Source: Cardiocondyla obscurior (taxonomy: Eukaryota > Arthropoda > Insecta > Hymenoptera > Formicidae). From it: DNA of 64,000 bases. Position 1 is the first letter of the stretch. Each line of letters opens with the position of its first letter. The stretch is taken from NCBI RefSeq assembly GCF_019399895.1, contig NC_091872.1, positions 628,395 to 692,394 on the forward strand, written 5' to 3'. Below the pieces are notes generated by a model. It saw nothing but the letters and a program-made list of their open reading frames with translations. It made no database searches and was not told the origin of the DNA. The position numbers and the translations under genes were made by a program. Shown here one piece after another: positions 1 to 10,600 of this stretch.

Positions 1-170
1 TGTTTCCGGACAAAGTCCGGTATAAGGACTTCTTCTGTAACCACTGCCATGGAGGTAGACGCGGACAAGTTCCATTGGAACAAAGTAGCAAAGAGCCAAT
101 GGTTATTACATTGGCCGAAGGAAGTAACAGCCTGGAGGAGGCTGCAACGGCCTCGCTTTCACCGCCATAA
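1..170 (+). pseudogene. C-terminal end of ORF1 (gag-like) of E1
   Basis: This stretch aligns with the last codons of ORF1 of E5 (26169-26339), which end with a TAA shared by both copies. Relative to E5 the reading frame is broken by small indels near 62-75, so no long peptide survives. No zinc knuckle is present because those lie upstream of the window. Confidence 0.6.
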
Positions 171-3163
171 TCCTCCAGGCCAATCTGAACCATGCCCGCC
201 GTGCCCAGGACTTGTTTGTCCACAGCGTGGCGGCCGTGGCTCATGTATTGGTAGCTGCGGAGCCACACTCCGTTCCGCGGTCACTCGCTGGGTGGGTGAT
301 AACTGCGGCTTGGTTGCCATTACATGGCATAACATCTCTCCTCTCTGTACTTTATGGGGAAAAGGAGATGGATACGTAGGGGTTAAGTGGGGAAAGTTTA
401 CCATCGTTGGCGTCTACATCTCCCCCTCACTGTCCTTTTCTGATTTTGAGGATCGATTAGAGATCTTAGGCTCGGTCTTGAGGTCCTGTTTATCTGGGCA
501 AGTGTTAATAGCGGGGGACTTCAATGCGAAACACGTCGCATGGGGTTCCCCGAGGTCTGATCGTCGGGGTGAAGCCCTGGTTAATGGGCGGCAGCATTCT
601 CCTTCTTGCCAATGAGGGAGCTGCTAGTACTTGCGTTGCGTGGAGGGTGAATCAATAGTTGATCTGACTTGGATATCTCCCTCCGCGCGCATTGGTGTCA
701 GGTTGGCAGGTGGTGGACGAGGAGACGCTTTCGGATCACTTATACATCCAAATGTCTCTCGGCACCACTCTGCGGAATGTAAGAGCCCGACGGTTCGTCA
801 ACAGGGGACGACCAAGATGGGCTCTTAAGAAATTGGAGTGTGGCCAATTGGAGGCCGCACTGGAAGCTGCGACTTGGTCGCAAAATCCGGCGGGGTTATC
901 GGCGCACGAAGGAGTTGAGTGGCTTAGACGTACACTTACTGACGCTTGTGAGGCGTCTATGCCTAGAACTCCCTCTAAACCCCATCGTGCTGCATATTGG
1001 TGGACGGAAGAAATCGCCGAACTTAGACGTGCCTCCGTCCACAATAGACGTGGCTTTACACGCGCGCGTTCTCGAGGACGGTCTCCCGAGATCATAGCCA
1101 GCAGGTATGCTGACTACAGGGAGGCTTGCGGAAAACTTAAGGCTGCCATTGCGGCTGCCAAGGCCAAAGCTTGGGACGAACTCCTTCAAACATTGGAAGA
1201 GGATCCATGGGGGCGCCCATACAAAATAGTTTTGGGCAAGCTTCGATCTTGGGCGCCTCCCGTGACAGAGCAGTTAGCCCCTCAGTTTTAAAGGGTGGTG
1301 AATACTTTATTTCCACCAAATGAGGGACCTGTTATTCCCCAAGCCGATTCCAATGGCAAGAAGAGTGGGAGATTTCAGAAGGAGGCTGATCGGCGCCGTC
1401 AGAGACTCAAAATAAGGCACCGGGTCCTGACGGCGTCCCGGTAAAGTTGTGCCTTGGCGGCCGGAAAAGTATTGCCCAAACAGGTTGGGCAAGTATTTAA
1501 TGCATGTCTGCGGGAGGGAGTCTTTCCCCGGGCTTGGAAGAAAGCCCTTCTCACTTTGATTCCTAAGCCCGGCAAACCCGGGGGTACTCCCTCCTCGTAC
1601 CGACCAATCTGCTTGTTGGACGAGGTCGGGAAGTTATTGGAGCGAATTATCGCTGCCCGCCTCGTCCAGCATCTGGCAGGTCGGGAGAATGGACTGAGGA
1701 GCAATACGGCTTCCGTCGGGGCGTTCAACGATTGACGCGATTTCACGCGTTAGAGCCCTGGCGGAAGCTGCTGAGATGGCAGGGTGTTGTTAGCGGTGTC
1801 ATTGGATGTGACAAATGCTTTCAACACCCTGCCGTGAGAGGGTGATCGGGGAAGCGTTAGATTACTTCCAGGTTCCCGATCACCTCCAACGAGTAATGCG
1901 TTCCTACCTTGATGGTAGGACGCTGGAGTACAGGGACCGCCAGGGTAGGCGGGTCTCCAGAACGGTAGACCGCGGGGTCCCACAGGGGTCTGTGCTTGGC
2001 CCCCTGCTTTGGGACCTCGCGTACGACAGAGTCCTTAGGACTGCGCTGGGTTGCAGTGTGTTACGCCGATGACACACTTGTGCTGGCCCGGGGTGACAAC
2101 TGGTGGGAGGCCCGGGCTACGGGCGAAGTGGCTGTGGCGGCAGTAGTCGGGGCGGTTCGCAGAATGGGACTAAGGGTGGCCCCGGAGAAAACGGAGGCAC
2201 TAGTGTTTTGCGGTGCCTCTGCGAATCCCTTCCCCTCCTCATTCCTCCATCTTGGTGAGTGGTTCGGCTGTTCAGGTGAGTCCCCATATTAAATATCTGG
2301 GGCTCATTCTGGACAGCAAATGGAGATTCGGCGAGCACTTCGCTCAACTTGCCCCCAGATTGGGCAAGATCTCAGCGGCACTTGGCCGTCTAATGCCCAA
2401 TCTTGGGGGCCCATCAGGAAGGGTGCGGCGTCTTTATGCGACGACCGTACAGTCGGTGGCTATGTACGGCGCACCGATCTTTGCGGGCGACTTAGCGCAC
2501 TGTCATCGCGCCACAACTGCCACTCTGCGCCGCACCATGCGCGGAGTGGCCATACGAGTCGCCCGCTGCTACCGTACGGTGTCGCATGATGCCGCTACGG
2601 TGCTTGCTGGACTCCCACCGCTGGAGTTGCTCGCTCGGGAGCGCGCTCAGGTATATGAGCGTGTCTCCCGTATGAAGAGGACTCTGCCCCGCCGTTATGG
2701 CGCGCCTAAGGAAGCAGGCAAGAAATGATATGCTGGGCTGGTGGCGCGCAAGTCTTAGCGCGTCAGGTGCACCAGCCCGCCGCACATTAGGGGCATTAGC
2801 CCCGGTGTTAGGGAGTGGAGTGGGGCGTGTTATCGCCTCACCTTCAGGTCGGCACAGATGATCTCCGGACATGGGTGTTTCGGGGATTATCTGTGCCGAA
2901 TTCGTGAGCCCACGGCGTGCCACCAGTGCGGGGCTAGTCAAGACTCGGCGCAACATACTCTGGCGGAATGTCCAACTTTCGCCGAAGAGCGCCGAGCCTT
3001 GACCACTAAGTTTGGGAACGATCTTTCCCTTGAGGTCTTAATTCCTAAGGTTCTCGAGGGAAAGGAAGATTGGGAGATATTTGCCTCCTTTTGCGACATA
3101 GTTTTGTCGCAAAAGGAGGAAAGAAAGAGTCCGGAGGCGAAGTTGCCCCTCTGGATTCACTAG
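167..3163 (+). pseudogene. ORF2 of E1: APE endonuclease plus reverse transcriptase, broken
   Basis: ORF2 would nick the telomere repeat and reverse-transcribe the element RNA. The endonuclease core is seen as AGDFNAKHVAWG near 512-545 and LSDHLYI near 735. The reverse transcriptase shows YRPICLLDE near 1600 and YADDT near 2069. The C-terminal CCHC motif starts CHQCG near 2920. Peptides from all three frames must be read to follow it (49-615, 692-1291, 1454-1735, 1815-2072, 1996-2292, 2213-2728, 2858-3163), so at least six frameshifts are present. The start is set by E5, where ORF2 overlaps the ORF1 stop without an obvious ATG. Confidence 0.85.
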
Positions 3164-3844
3164 GAGACGGAGGAGGTGTCCCTCCTCGTTTGAGGAGAAG
3201 GACAAAACCTTTGGCCCATTTAAGGCCTAGATAGGACTAAGGGGGAGAAGTGAAAACATTCTCTTCTCCCCTTCTGTACTTGGAAGTAGGAGGGCCATAA
3301 GGGCCGTGCGGCAAATGCCGCGGGTTTTCTAGCCCTTTTCAGGGCTATAAACTAACCAGTTCTTTTCAGAACTAGAGTGGAAATCTCCTTGAAGGGAGAG
3401 GTTCGGGGCCTAGCTCGCTTTGGCGTGAGGGGTCTTCGTCTTCTCTTCCTCCCTTTAGGACTTAGTGAGGGGCAGCGGTTGGTGTTTAACCCAGCCGCGA
3501 CATCCTCTTACGTAAGAGTACGGCTGCAGAGGTGGTAGCCCCTCTGTAGCCGAGTAGGAGGAGGCAGCCCAGCCATGTCATCGGCTGGGCGCCGTGTCTT
3601 TCCGCTAAATAGGGAAGGGCGCGGCCAGGACTGGGACCTTGGGTCAAGGCGGGGGACGGCTAAGGAAGTTATGTTAGCGTACCCGAGCCGTTCCCAAACG
3701 CCGAGTAGTCCCAGCCTGTGCAAACAGGCTCCCGACGGGTTTTAGTGGGTAGTGGGCAGGCTCGAGTCAGCGAGCCGTAAGACCTGAGCCCCACATACCC
3801 CCCCTAGTCAAACAGGGGGGGATGCGTAAAGGCATTTCCCGTCG

Positions 3845-3846
<2 letters not shown>
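3164..3846 (+). other. 3' UTR of E1 with repeated small hairpins and the shared 3' tail
   Basis: There is no coding signal. The region holds hairpins with a TTTC loop (AGCCCT/AGGGCT at 3331-3346 and AGTTCT/AGAACT at 3358-3373) and other short inverted repeats. The last ~115 bases (3733-3846) contain the block TTTTAGTGGGTAGTGGGC, a C-run paired with a G-run, and ATGCGTAAA. This block recurs at the 3' ends of E2, E3 and E4. In non-LTR elements such tails are the template-recognition site for the reverse transcriptase; that role is inferred here. Confidence 0.7.
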
Positions 3847-3873
<27 letters not shown>

Positions 3874-3875
<2 letters not shown>

Positions 3876-3973
3876 TTAGGTTAGGTTAGGTTAGGTTAGG
3901 TTAGGTTAGGTTAGGTTAGGTTAGGTTAGGTTAGGTTAGGTTAGGTTAGGTTAGGTTAGGTTAGAGTTAGGTT
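3874..3973 (+). repeat. Telomere-type TTAGG array between E1 and E2
   Basis: About twenty copies of the pentamer GGTTA/TTAGG follow the E1 A tail, with one variant unit near 3964. This is the canonical insect telomere repeat and the target of TRAS elements. The E2 5' UTR starts right after it. Confidence 0.97.
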
Positions 3974-3976
3974 CAC

Positions 3977-4345
3977 CCTCAGGGCCACAGAGGCCGTCCC
4001 TTTATTAGGACGGTGTAGATCTGTGGTTCGGGACTTGCGTTCCCGAGGGTTCCTGAGCCCGGCGACCACTTCGCCGAGAGGGTGGGTATTATTCCCCCAA
4101 GGTGGTAAGGGATGGCGACCCGGAATACAAACGCCCGGCTTGTCAGGGTCGTGAGGGGAGGTCTTCTGACTTCCTCCTGGCAACCTCAGGGGCCACAGAG
4201 GCCGTCCCTTTATTAGGACGGTGTAGATCTGTGGTACGGGACTTGGCGGTCCCGAGGTGCCTGAGCCCGGCGACCACTTCGCCGAGAGGGTGGGTTTTAT
4301 TCCCCCAAGGTGGTAAGGGGTAACCCGGAATGCAAATCCCGGCCG
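3977..4345 (+). repeat. Tandem ~205-bp repeat in the 5' UTR of E2
   Basis: Two copies of a unit begin at about 3977 and 4184, each opening with the motif CCACAGAGGCCGTCC and containing TTCGCCGAGAGGGTGGG. The second is shorter. The same pair occurs in E3 at 11626 and 11829, while E5 has a single copy. Repeated 5' UTR units in retrotransposons often carry promoter activity; this is inference. Confidence 0.85.
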
Positions 4346-4810
4346 GCTGGGGCCGGGGAATTGGTTTCCCCGCCACCACGGGGGTTGGGTAGGGCCTCCC
4401 GTTCAAGGGAGAAGATCCCTTTCTGAGGCATTGCACGCGGGTGCTCCGCAGCCGAGGTTAGGGATTACCTCTACCCGTTTCCGGGGCCGTGGTGCGTTCC
4501 TGGGGCGGGTACGAGTATACGCACCGGAGTTGCACACCGGGTGTGACCCCACGGTCTCCGGGGGCGTAGGGTGTTCCGGCCTGCGGGCTGGGCACCCCAG
4601 GGATGACGTAGGGGGTGTTTCGGGCCGCTCGGAAGTTTCCGAGGTGGGCCTGGTCACCCCGGGGAGGAGGGTTTGACCGCCGCGGGGCCGCTCGGACGTA
4701 TTCCGAGGCGGGGCTCGCGGCGTGTCTCTGGAAGAAAGAAGGAAGCGGCTAGGTCGGAGTCGGCAGGGCGGGCACAATCGGCCTAGGGAAAGCCCTACAC
4801 AAACCAACCC

Positions 4811-7588
4811 TTGATACAACATGAAGATGTCAGACCAAAAGAAGTTCTACAGCCCCAGAGGATTCGGACCCTCAGGGACCGGCGTGGTGGGAGTACCGTC
4901 CCGGCTCCTGCCATGTCGTCATCCAACGACGGGCGATCCAGCGCTTGCCCCGCAGGGCGCGCTGTGGACAATGCGCCTGCGACAAATGAAGCTCGATCTG
5001 ACCAGGAGGATCGAGGTCTTTCTCTCTCAGAGGGAGAAACGAACAGAAGAGCCGCTCCATGCACGGACACCGATGGAGAATTTCTGAAGCTTCCACGACT
5101 TATTGGAATGGAAGTCGTCAAGAAAGCAAGAAGGAAGGTTGGTCCTAAGAGTAGGACAAGACCCAGCGCGGCAACTAAGAAGAACCAGCCGTCGACATCA
5201 ACGGGTGTTTTTGGCACTATTCGACCAAGTGCAGGTTCTCCTCCGCCAACTGCGCTGACGGAAACCTGCCCAACAACAGCAACGGAGGATGATGCTCGTA
5301 GCGCGCCGCAACAATCTTCAGTGGAAGACGCAAGCATGGACGAAAACAGAGACACGGACGTCATCAATTTGGATTCATCTGACGCCACGGACGTCTCTAT
5401 TCGCACTACTGCGTCTGGAGCGTCTAAGAGATCCAGAAGAAGAAATCGCGAAGTTGACGCTAAAGCCCGCCGTGTGACGGCGCGCACGGACCGTTCTCTC
5501 TCTTCCTCGGAGGAGAATTTCTTCGAAGACATGCTCGAAGGAAAGAAGAAGAAACGTGGACGCCCAATAGTAACTGGGAAAGGCGTTGAAATTCTTGCCA
5601 TCAAAGAAAAGACTAAGGAGCTTGAATCTATCAAGGACGAGATTAGGCTTATGAAGCAAATTGCGGAGGGCGGATACGACCCATCCGACTATAAGGGGAA
5701 ACGTCGTTCCCAGATGGCAGAGAGGATAGAGCAGGAGTCTGCCGGTTTGCCAGTACAGGCCATGGCGGCAGAGATCCTGCAAACAGCTAAGAAGATAGAG
5801 GAGGTTGCTGTAAAATCCAGCAACTTAAAGGGCGGCTTTGTACGCATCTTAAGGGAAGCCGCCCTTAAGATAGAAATAAACGCGGACGCAATGACGCGTA
5901 AGGTGTTGCCAATGCAAAGCACGGATGCTCAAGAGGTCGAGCAGTTAAGGGCCGAGGTTAGGCAACTACGCGAAGAATTAGACAGAGTCCGCTCTACTGC
6001 GATGACGTCTCCCTTATCTGGGAACAATCAAGTTAGGGACGAACCTATGGAGATGGATACTGGAGCTGAATCAAGCCATGTTCCAGCCCCTCCGTCTGTG
6101 ACGCTTCCACCCCGGGAGGAGTGGCCACCGGCGATTAGGCCGCCCGTACAAGGCAAATCGCGGATACTTACCGACGACGACGAAGAAACTCTGAAGAGCA
6201 AGAATACAACTCTTCGTCGCAAAGCGGCCAATAAGGATAAAGGCCTAGAAGAACTTATTGATGGCAAGCTAGCGGTGTTTGCCAAAATGATGCAGGCCCA
6301 AATGAGGGACATGATGTCCACTCTCACGGAGCGACTTTCTCCTCAAGTATCTCCCAACGGGGCCCAAGAAAGCACTTCCATGGTGTCCGGCCTGAGAGAC
6401 CACACCAAGAAGCACCCGGTTCCCGAAGAGAAAAATAGAGAAGATAAGTCTAAGAAGACGAAGAAGAACAAAGGCCAAGGACCATCAAATGTCTCTCCGC
6501 TTGAGAATAACAAGGCTCAGCCTTCTAAGAAGAAGAAGGATGCGCCACCAGCTCCATCGGAAAATCTGCAAACGTGCAGCGGATCGACTAGCAACCCTGT
6601 GGAAACGCCGTGGACAAAAGTCCTCGGCAGGAATGCAGCTAGGAAGAATAAACAGGTAATGAAACCTGTTGCCTCAACTTCAGCCCCAGGTACCATCACT
6701 AAAGGAGCTCCTGGGATTAAAAGAGGCAAAGTGGAAGGCAAGAAGACTTCCTCATCCAACACCTCGACTAAGAAGAAGAGGAAAAGAAGAAACAGGAGAC
6801 GCATCCCGAAAACGTCGGCAGTGGTGCTAACATGTCCACAAAAGGACATGCCCAAAATTCTGTCCGAGGCAAGGGACAAGATTAAACTCCCGGACATAGG
6901 GATTACCGACGGGATAAAGACCCGCTTTACAGCCACTGGAGCCTTACTTTTAGAAGTTCCAGGAGAGAGCAGCGGTCCCCAAGCAGATGCCCTGGCTGCC
7001 CGCTTAAGGGAACTTCTGGTGAATAGAGAGGGCATTAAGATAAACCGCCCTATTAAAATGGCGGAGATACGAGTGCGGAATCTGGAGCCGTCACTCACTG
7101 TCCACGAGGTCATTGGTGCCGTGGCAAGCAAGGGAGGCTGCTTAGCCTCTGACATCAAAGCAGGCAGCATAAGAAGCTTCCCAGGTGGACTGGGAAGCCT
7201 GTGGATGAGTATTCCTTTGGTGGCCTCCAAAAAAGCCACAGAAGGAAATACACTAAAGGTCGGTTGGACCAAAGTAAAAGTCGACTTGCTAGAGTCACGC
7301 CCCCTCAGATGCTATAAGTGCCTGCAGAGGGGGCACGTAGCAGACAAGTGTCCAGAGACACTTGATAGATCCGGCAGGTGTTATCGCTGTGGAGAGCAAG
7401 GACACGTTGCCAAGATGTGCAGGGCCCCTCCAAAATGCCCCATCTGCTCGGACCTCAAGAGGAAGGCCAACCATGTACTTGGTAGCGTGCACGACCCAAA
7501 TACGGAAGGGAAGAAGAGACGTCGCAGAAGTGGACAACACCAATCCACCGCCCCTTCCGCAACGTGTCAAGAGACCTTTAGCTGGTAA
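4811..7588 (+). CDS. ORF1 of E2: gag-like protein with CCHC zinc knuckles
   Basis: The open frame covers 925 residues. It is rich in Lys, Arg, Ser and Glu, has a probable coiled-coil stretch around residues 245-310 and 370-400, and ends with CCHC knuckles (CYKCLQRGHVADKC at ~834, CYRCGEQGHVAKMC at ~857) and a third Cys cluster starting CPIC. Proteins of this kind bind element RNA and, in TRAS, direct it to telomeres. The natural ATG is at 4821 (ATGAAGATGTC, shared with E3 and E5), but that frame shifts within about 30 bases, so the long frame has only a TTG at its head. A 5-base deletion near 7494 relative to E3 shifts the last codons; the natural end is the TAA at 7647-7649. Confidence 0.88.
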   Translation: MIQHEDVRPKEVLQPQRIRTLRDRRGGSTVPAPAMSSSNDGRSSACPAGRAVDNAPATNEARSDQEDRGLSLSEGETNRRAAPCTDTDGEFLKLPRLIGMEVVKKARRKVGPKSRTRPSAATKKNQPSTSTGVFGTIRPSAGSPPPTALTETCPTTATEDDARSAPQQSSVEDASMDENRDTDVINLDSSDATDVSIRTTASGASKRSRRRNREVDAKARRVTARTDRSLSSSEENFFEDMLEGKKKKRGRPIVTGKGVEILAIKEKTKELESIKDEIRLMKQIAEGGYDPSDYKGKRRSQMAERIEQESAGLPVQAMAAEILQTAKKIEEVAVKSSNLKGGFVRILREAALKIEINADAMTRKVLPMQSTDAQEVEQLRAEVRQLREELDRVRSTAMTSPLSGNNQVRDEPMEMDTGAESSHVPAPPSVTLPPREEWPPAIRPPVQGKSRILTDDDEETLKSKNTTLRRKAANKDKGLEELIDGKLAVFAKMMQAQMRDMMSTLTERLSPQVSPNGAQESTSMVSGLRDHTKKHPVPEEKNREDKSKKTKKNKGQGPSNVSPLENNKAQPSKKKKDAPPAPSENLQTCSGSTSNPVETPWTKVLGRNAARKNKQVMKPVASTSAPGTITKGAPGIKRGKVEGKKTSSSNTSTKKKRKRRNRRRIPKTSAVVLTCPQKDMPKILSEARDKIKLPDIGITDGIKTRFTATGALLLEVPGESSGPQADALAARLRELLVNREGIKINRPIKMAEIRVRNLEPSLTVHEVIGAVASKGGCLASDIKAGSIRSFPGGLGSLWMSIPLVASKKATEGNTLKVGWTKVKVDLLESRPLRCYKCLQRGHVADKCPETLDRSGRCYRCGEQGHVAKMCRAPPKCPICSDLKRKANHVLGSVHDPNTEGKKRRRRSGQHQSTAPSATCQETFSW

Positions 7589-7649
7589 ATCCGGCGAAGG
7601 GTCAATGGAGATAGATCCCCCGGAGGAGGGGCAGGCCGGATACCTGTAA

Positions 7650-10600
7650 ATGGCCCTACGCCTTATTCAGGCAAACGTCGGGCGTTCCAAGGGCGCCCAG
7701 GACCTGCTCCTGCATACGATGGCGGAGCAGAAGATGATCTTCGCAGTAGTAGCCGAGCCGAACTACGTTCCCAAGAATCACCCCTGCTGGACTGGAGACG
7801 AGCTAGGATCGGTGGCTCTCACATGGAGATGGATCCCGGGCACTCCCTCATGTGCCCCGATAGAACGAGGACAACGTTACGTCGCAGCTAGGTGGGGGCC
7901 AACTATCATTGTCGGTACCTACCTTCCGCCTTCAGGTACAATTGAGGAGTACCAGAAATGGCTGGACGACATAGCAGTTTGCATCAGGCGTGTCAGGAAC
8001 TCACCGATCATTGTGGCGGGTGACTTCAATGCGTGGAGTACAACATGGGGCTCGGCACGAACTAACGCGAGAGGCCGCCTTGTTGAGGCTTGGGCCGCAA
8101 GTATGGACTTAGTCCTGTTGAACAGGGGCAACACGTCCACATGTGTCCGCCCGCAGGGAGAGTCGATCATCGACTTGTCGTGGGCATCCCCGGCGGCAGC
8201 ACGCATAGTGTCTGGTTGGAAGGTGTCTAAGGACATGGAACACCTCTCCGACCATCGGTACATCTTGGTGTCTTTAGCACCTTTAAGATCGATGTCTTAT
8301 CGATCACGAGAAGGGCGCAGATGGGCGGTACGTAAACTGGATGAGGACGCTTTTCAGGCTTCCATCGCCGCTTCCCTTTTCGCCAGTGACTTGCCACAAG
8401 AGGAGGAAGATCCTGAAATCCAGCTTCAATGGGTCACAGAAACTGTCACACGAGCATGTGACATGTCAATGCCGCGAGTCAAGCATCGTTTTCGAAGATC
8501 AGCATACTGGTGGTCGGATCAAATAGCGGCGCTACGAAGAGATGCCATTAGGACTAGTAGAAAGGTCACCCGTAGCCGTGACAATCAAGACAGAAGAGCC
8601 GAAGCCCTTGCGACTTACAAAGAAGCCAGGAAGACACTGCGGACGGCCATTCGTAAGGCCAAAGAAGAATCGTGGACAGAGTTAATTGAAGCCTTAGACG
8701 ACGACCCATGGGGTCGAGCGTACAAAATTGTATGCAAGAAACTTAGGCCGATGGCGCCTCCAATTACGGAAGTATTGGCCCCTCAGTTTCTCAAAGAGGT
8801 CATTGGAAAACTCTTTCCTCCTGATACCCGCGAAGACGGCCGAGTCCACCTTCAATCATCAGATCTGGACTGGAACGCAGCCCTCGAGATAACTGAAGAA
8901 GAGTTCCTCCATGCGGCCAAAAGAGGCCTTAGAGGAAATACTGCGCCGGGCCCGGATGGCCTGACTAAAGCTGTTTGGAGGTTAGCCTTGAAAAGTATCC
9001 AAGGCCCAATAATCCAGTTATTTAATAGCTGCCTACGACATGGCGCCTTTCCACTTCCGTGGAAAAAAGCGAAGTTAGTCCTGCTGCGTAAACAGGGCAA
9101 ACCTGAGGACTCCCCTTCGGCATATCGTCCAATTTGTTTACTGGACGAGGCCGGAAAACTCTTCGAGAGGATCATAGTTAATCGCCTCGTCCAGCATCTT
9201 TCGAAAGAAGGTACGAACTTCAGCCGAAACCAATTCGGCTTCAGAGCCGGTATATCAACGGTGAACGCCATCACAGCGGTGAGGAATTTTACGGAGGAGC
9301 ACACTTCCCAGGGGGGAGTCGTGCTCGCGACATCCATAGACGTCTCAAACGCGTTCAACTCCCTTCCCTGGGAAGTCATCAGAGCGGCCCTTAGCCGTCA
9401 TCAGGTCCCTCAATACTTAAAGGATATACTGGGAAGTTACCTACATAATAGGTACTTTACTTTTACCGATCATAACGGTAAAGTACAAGAAAGGAGTCTA
9501 CAACGTGGCGTACCTCAGGGCTCGGTCCTCGGCCCTTTCCTTTGGAACATAGGATATGACGCGGTTTTCTCATCGGCACTTCCTCCCCATAGCAAAGTCG
9601 TGTGTTACGCGGACGACACACTCATCTTGTCGGGTGGAAGAGATTGGACAGAAGCAAGAGCGAGAGGGGAGATAGCGGCCAGTTCAGTACTCCGCTCCGT
9701 TCAGAAGCTTGGCCTTTACGTGGCCCACGAAAAGACGGAGGCCATTGTGTTTTCTGGAAAGACCGGTGGTCCTCAGCCTCCACCTTCTTCACAAATCTTG
9801 GTGGGTGCGGCCAGAATCCAGATCGCCCAGAACTTAAAGTACTTGGGCCTCATTTTAGACCATAAATGGTCTTTTGGCATTTTAAAAGAATTGGGGAGAG
9901 AGTTAGGGAGAAGTCCACCTCTGCGTGGGATTCTTCCAAATATCGGAGGCCCAAGCAGCGCAGCGAGGCGTTTATATGCGAACACCGTTCGCTCAATCGC
10001 CCTATATGCCGCCCCTGTCTGGGCCGAAGACTTAGCGGCGTGCAAAAAGAGTCAGAAGAACTTGGAGGCTGCCTTTCATCAGGTGGCTATCAGGACCGCA
10101 CGGGCATATAGGACCGTTGCCCGCCCGGCAGCAGCACTCCTGGCTGGCCTTCCACCTGTGGACATCACCGCTGCGGAGTATCATCGAGTATACAAGGATC
10201 TACAAATCCTCAAATCTAGGGGGATCACGCCCACAGCTGGGATGAAGAAACGTCTACGCCGGCGACACAGAGTCATAACTGTGGGCCAGTGGAAGGACAG
10301 ACTCACCGGCCTTCACAACTTCGGCCAGCGTACGCTGTCCGCCATCCTCCCAGTCATGGAGGACTGGGTGGATCGTTGCGGCTGGAAAGGCGTCACATCT
10401 TTCTGGACGACGCAAATAATCACGGGCCACGGATGCTTTTCCTCCTATCTACATAGGATCGGGAAAGAGGCATCCACAGCATGTCATCATTGCGATGACA
10501 GTATTGACGACGCCCAGCACACTCTTGAAGTGTGCCCGGCATGGACGGAGGAGAGGCAGGTCTTGAGGAACGTGTTGGGACCGGACTTATCCCTGCCTAC

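Larger units (their letters stand above)
1..3873 (+). mobile_element. TRAS-like non-LTR retrotransposon E1, family A, entering from the left edge
   Basis: The sequence enters at the window edge in the last codons of ORF1, runs through ORF2 and a long 3' UTR, and ends in a 27-base A tail directly followed by a TTAGG array. Endonuclease and reverse transcriptase order, plus insertion in the telomere repeat, match the TRAS group of the R1 clade known from silkworm telomeres. E5 (23228-29198) is the same family. Many frameshifts make this copy inactive. What precedes base 1 cannot be seen, so whether the copy is 5'-truncated is unknown. Confidence 0.88.

Noticed and set aside
4795..5634. A 279-codon frame on the minus strand
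   Set aside because: It lies opposite E2 ORF1, begins outside any promoter-like context, and its homologous position in E3 is broken; it is a mirror of a Ser/Lys-rich coding strand.
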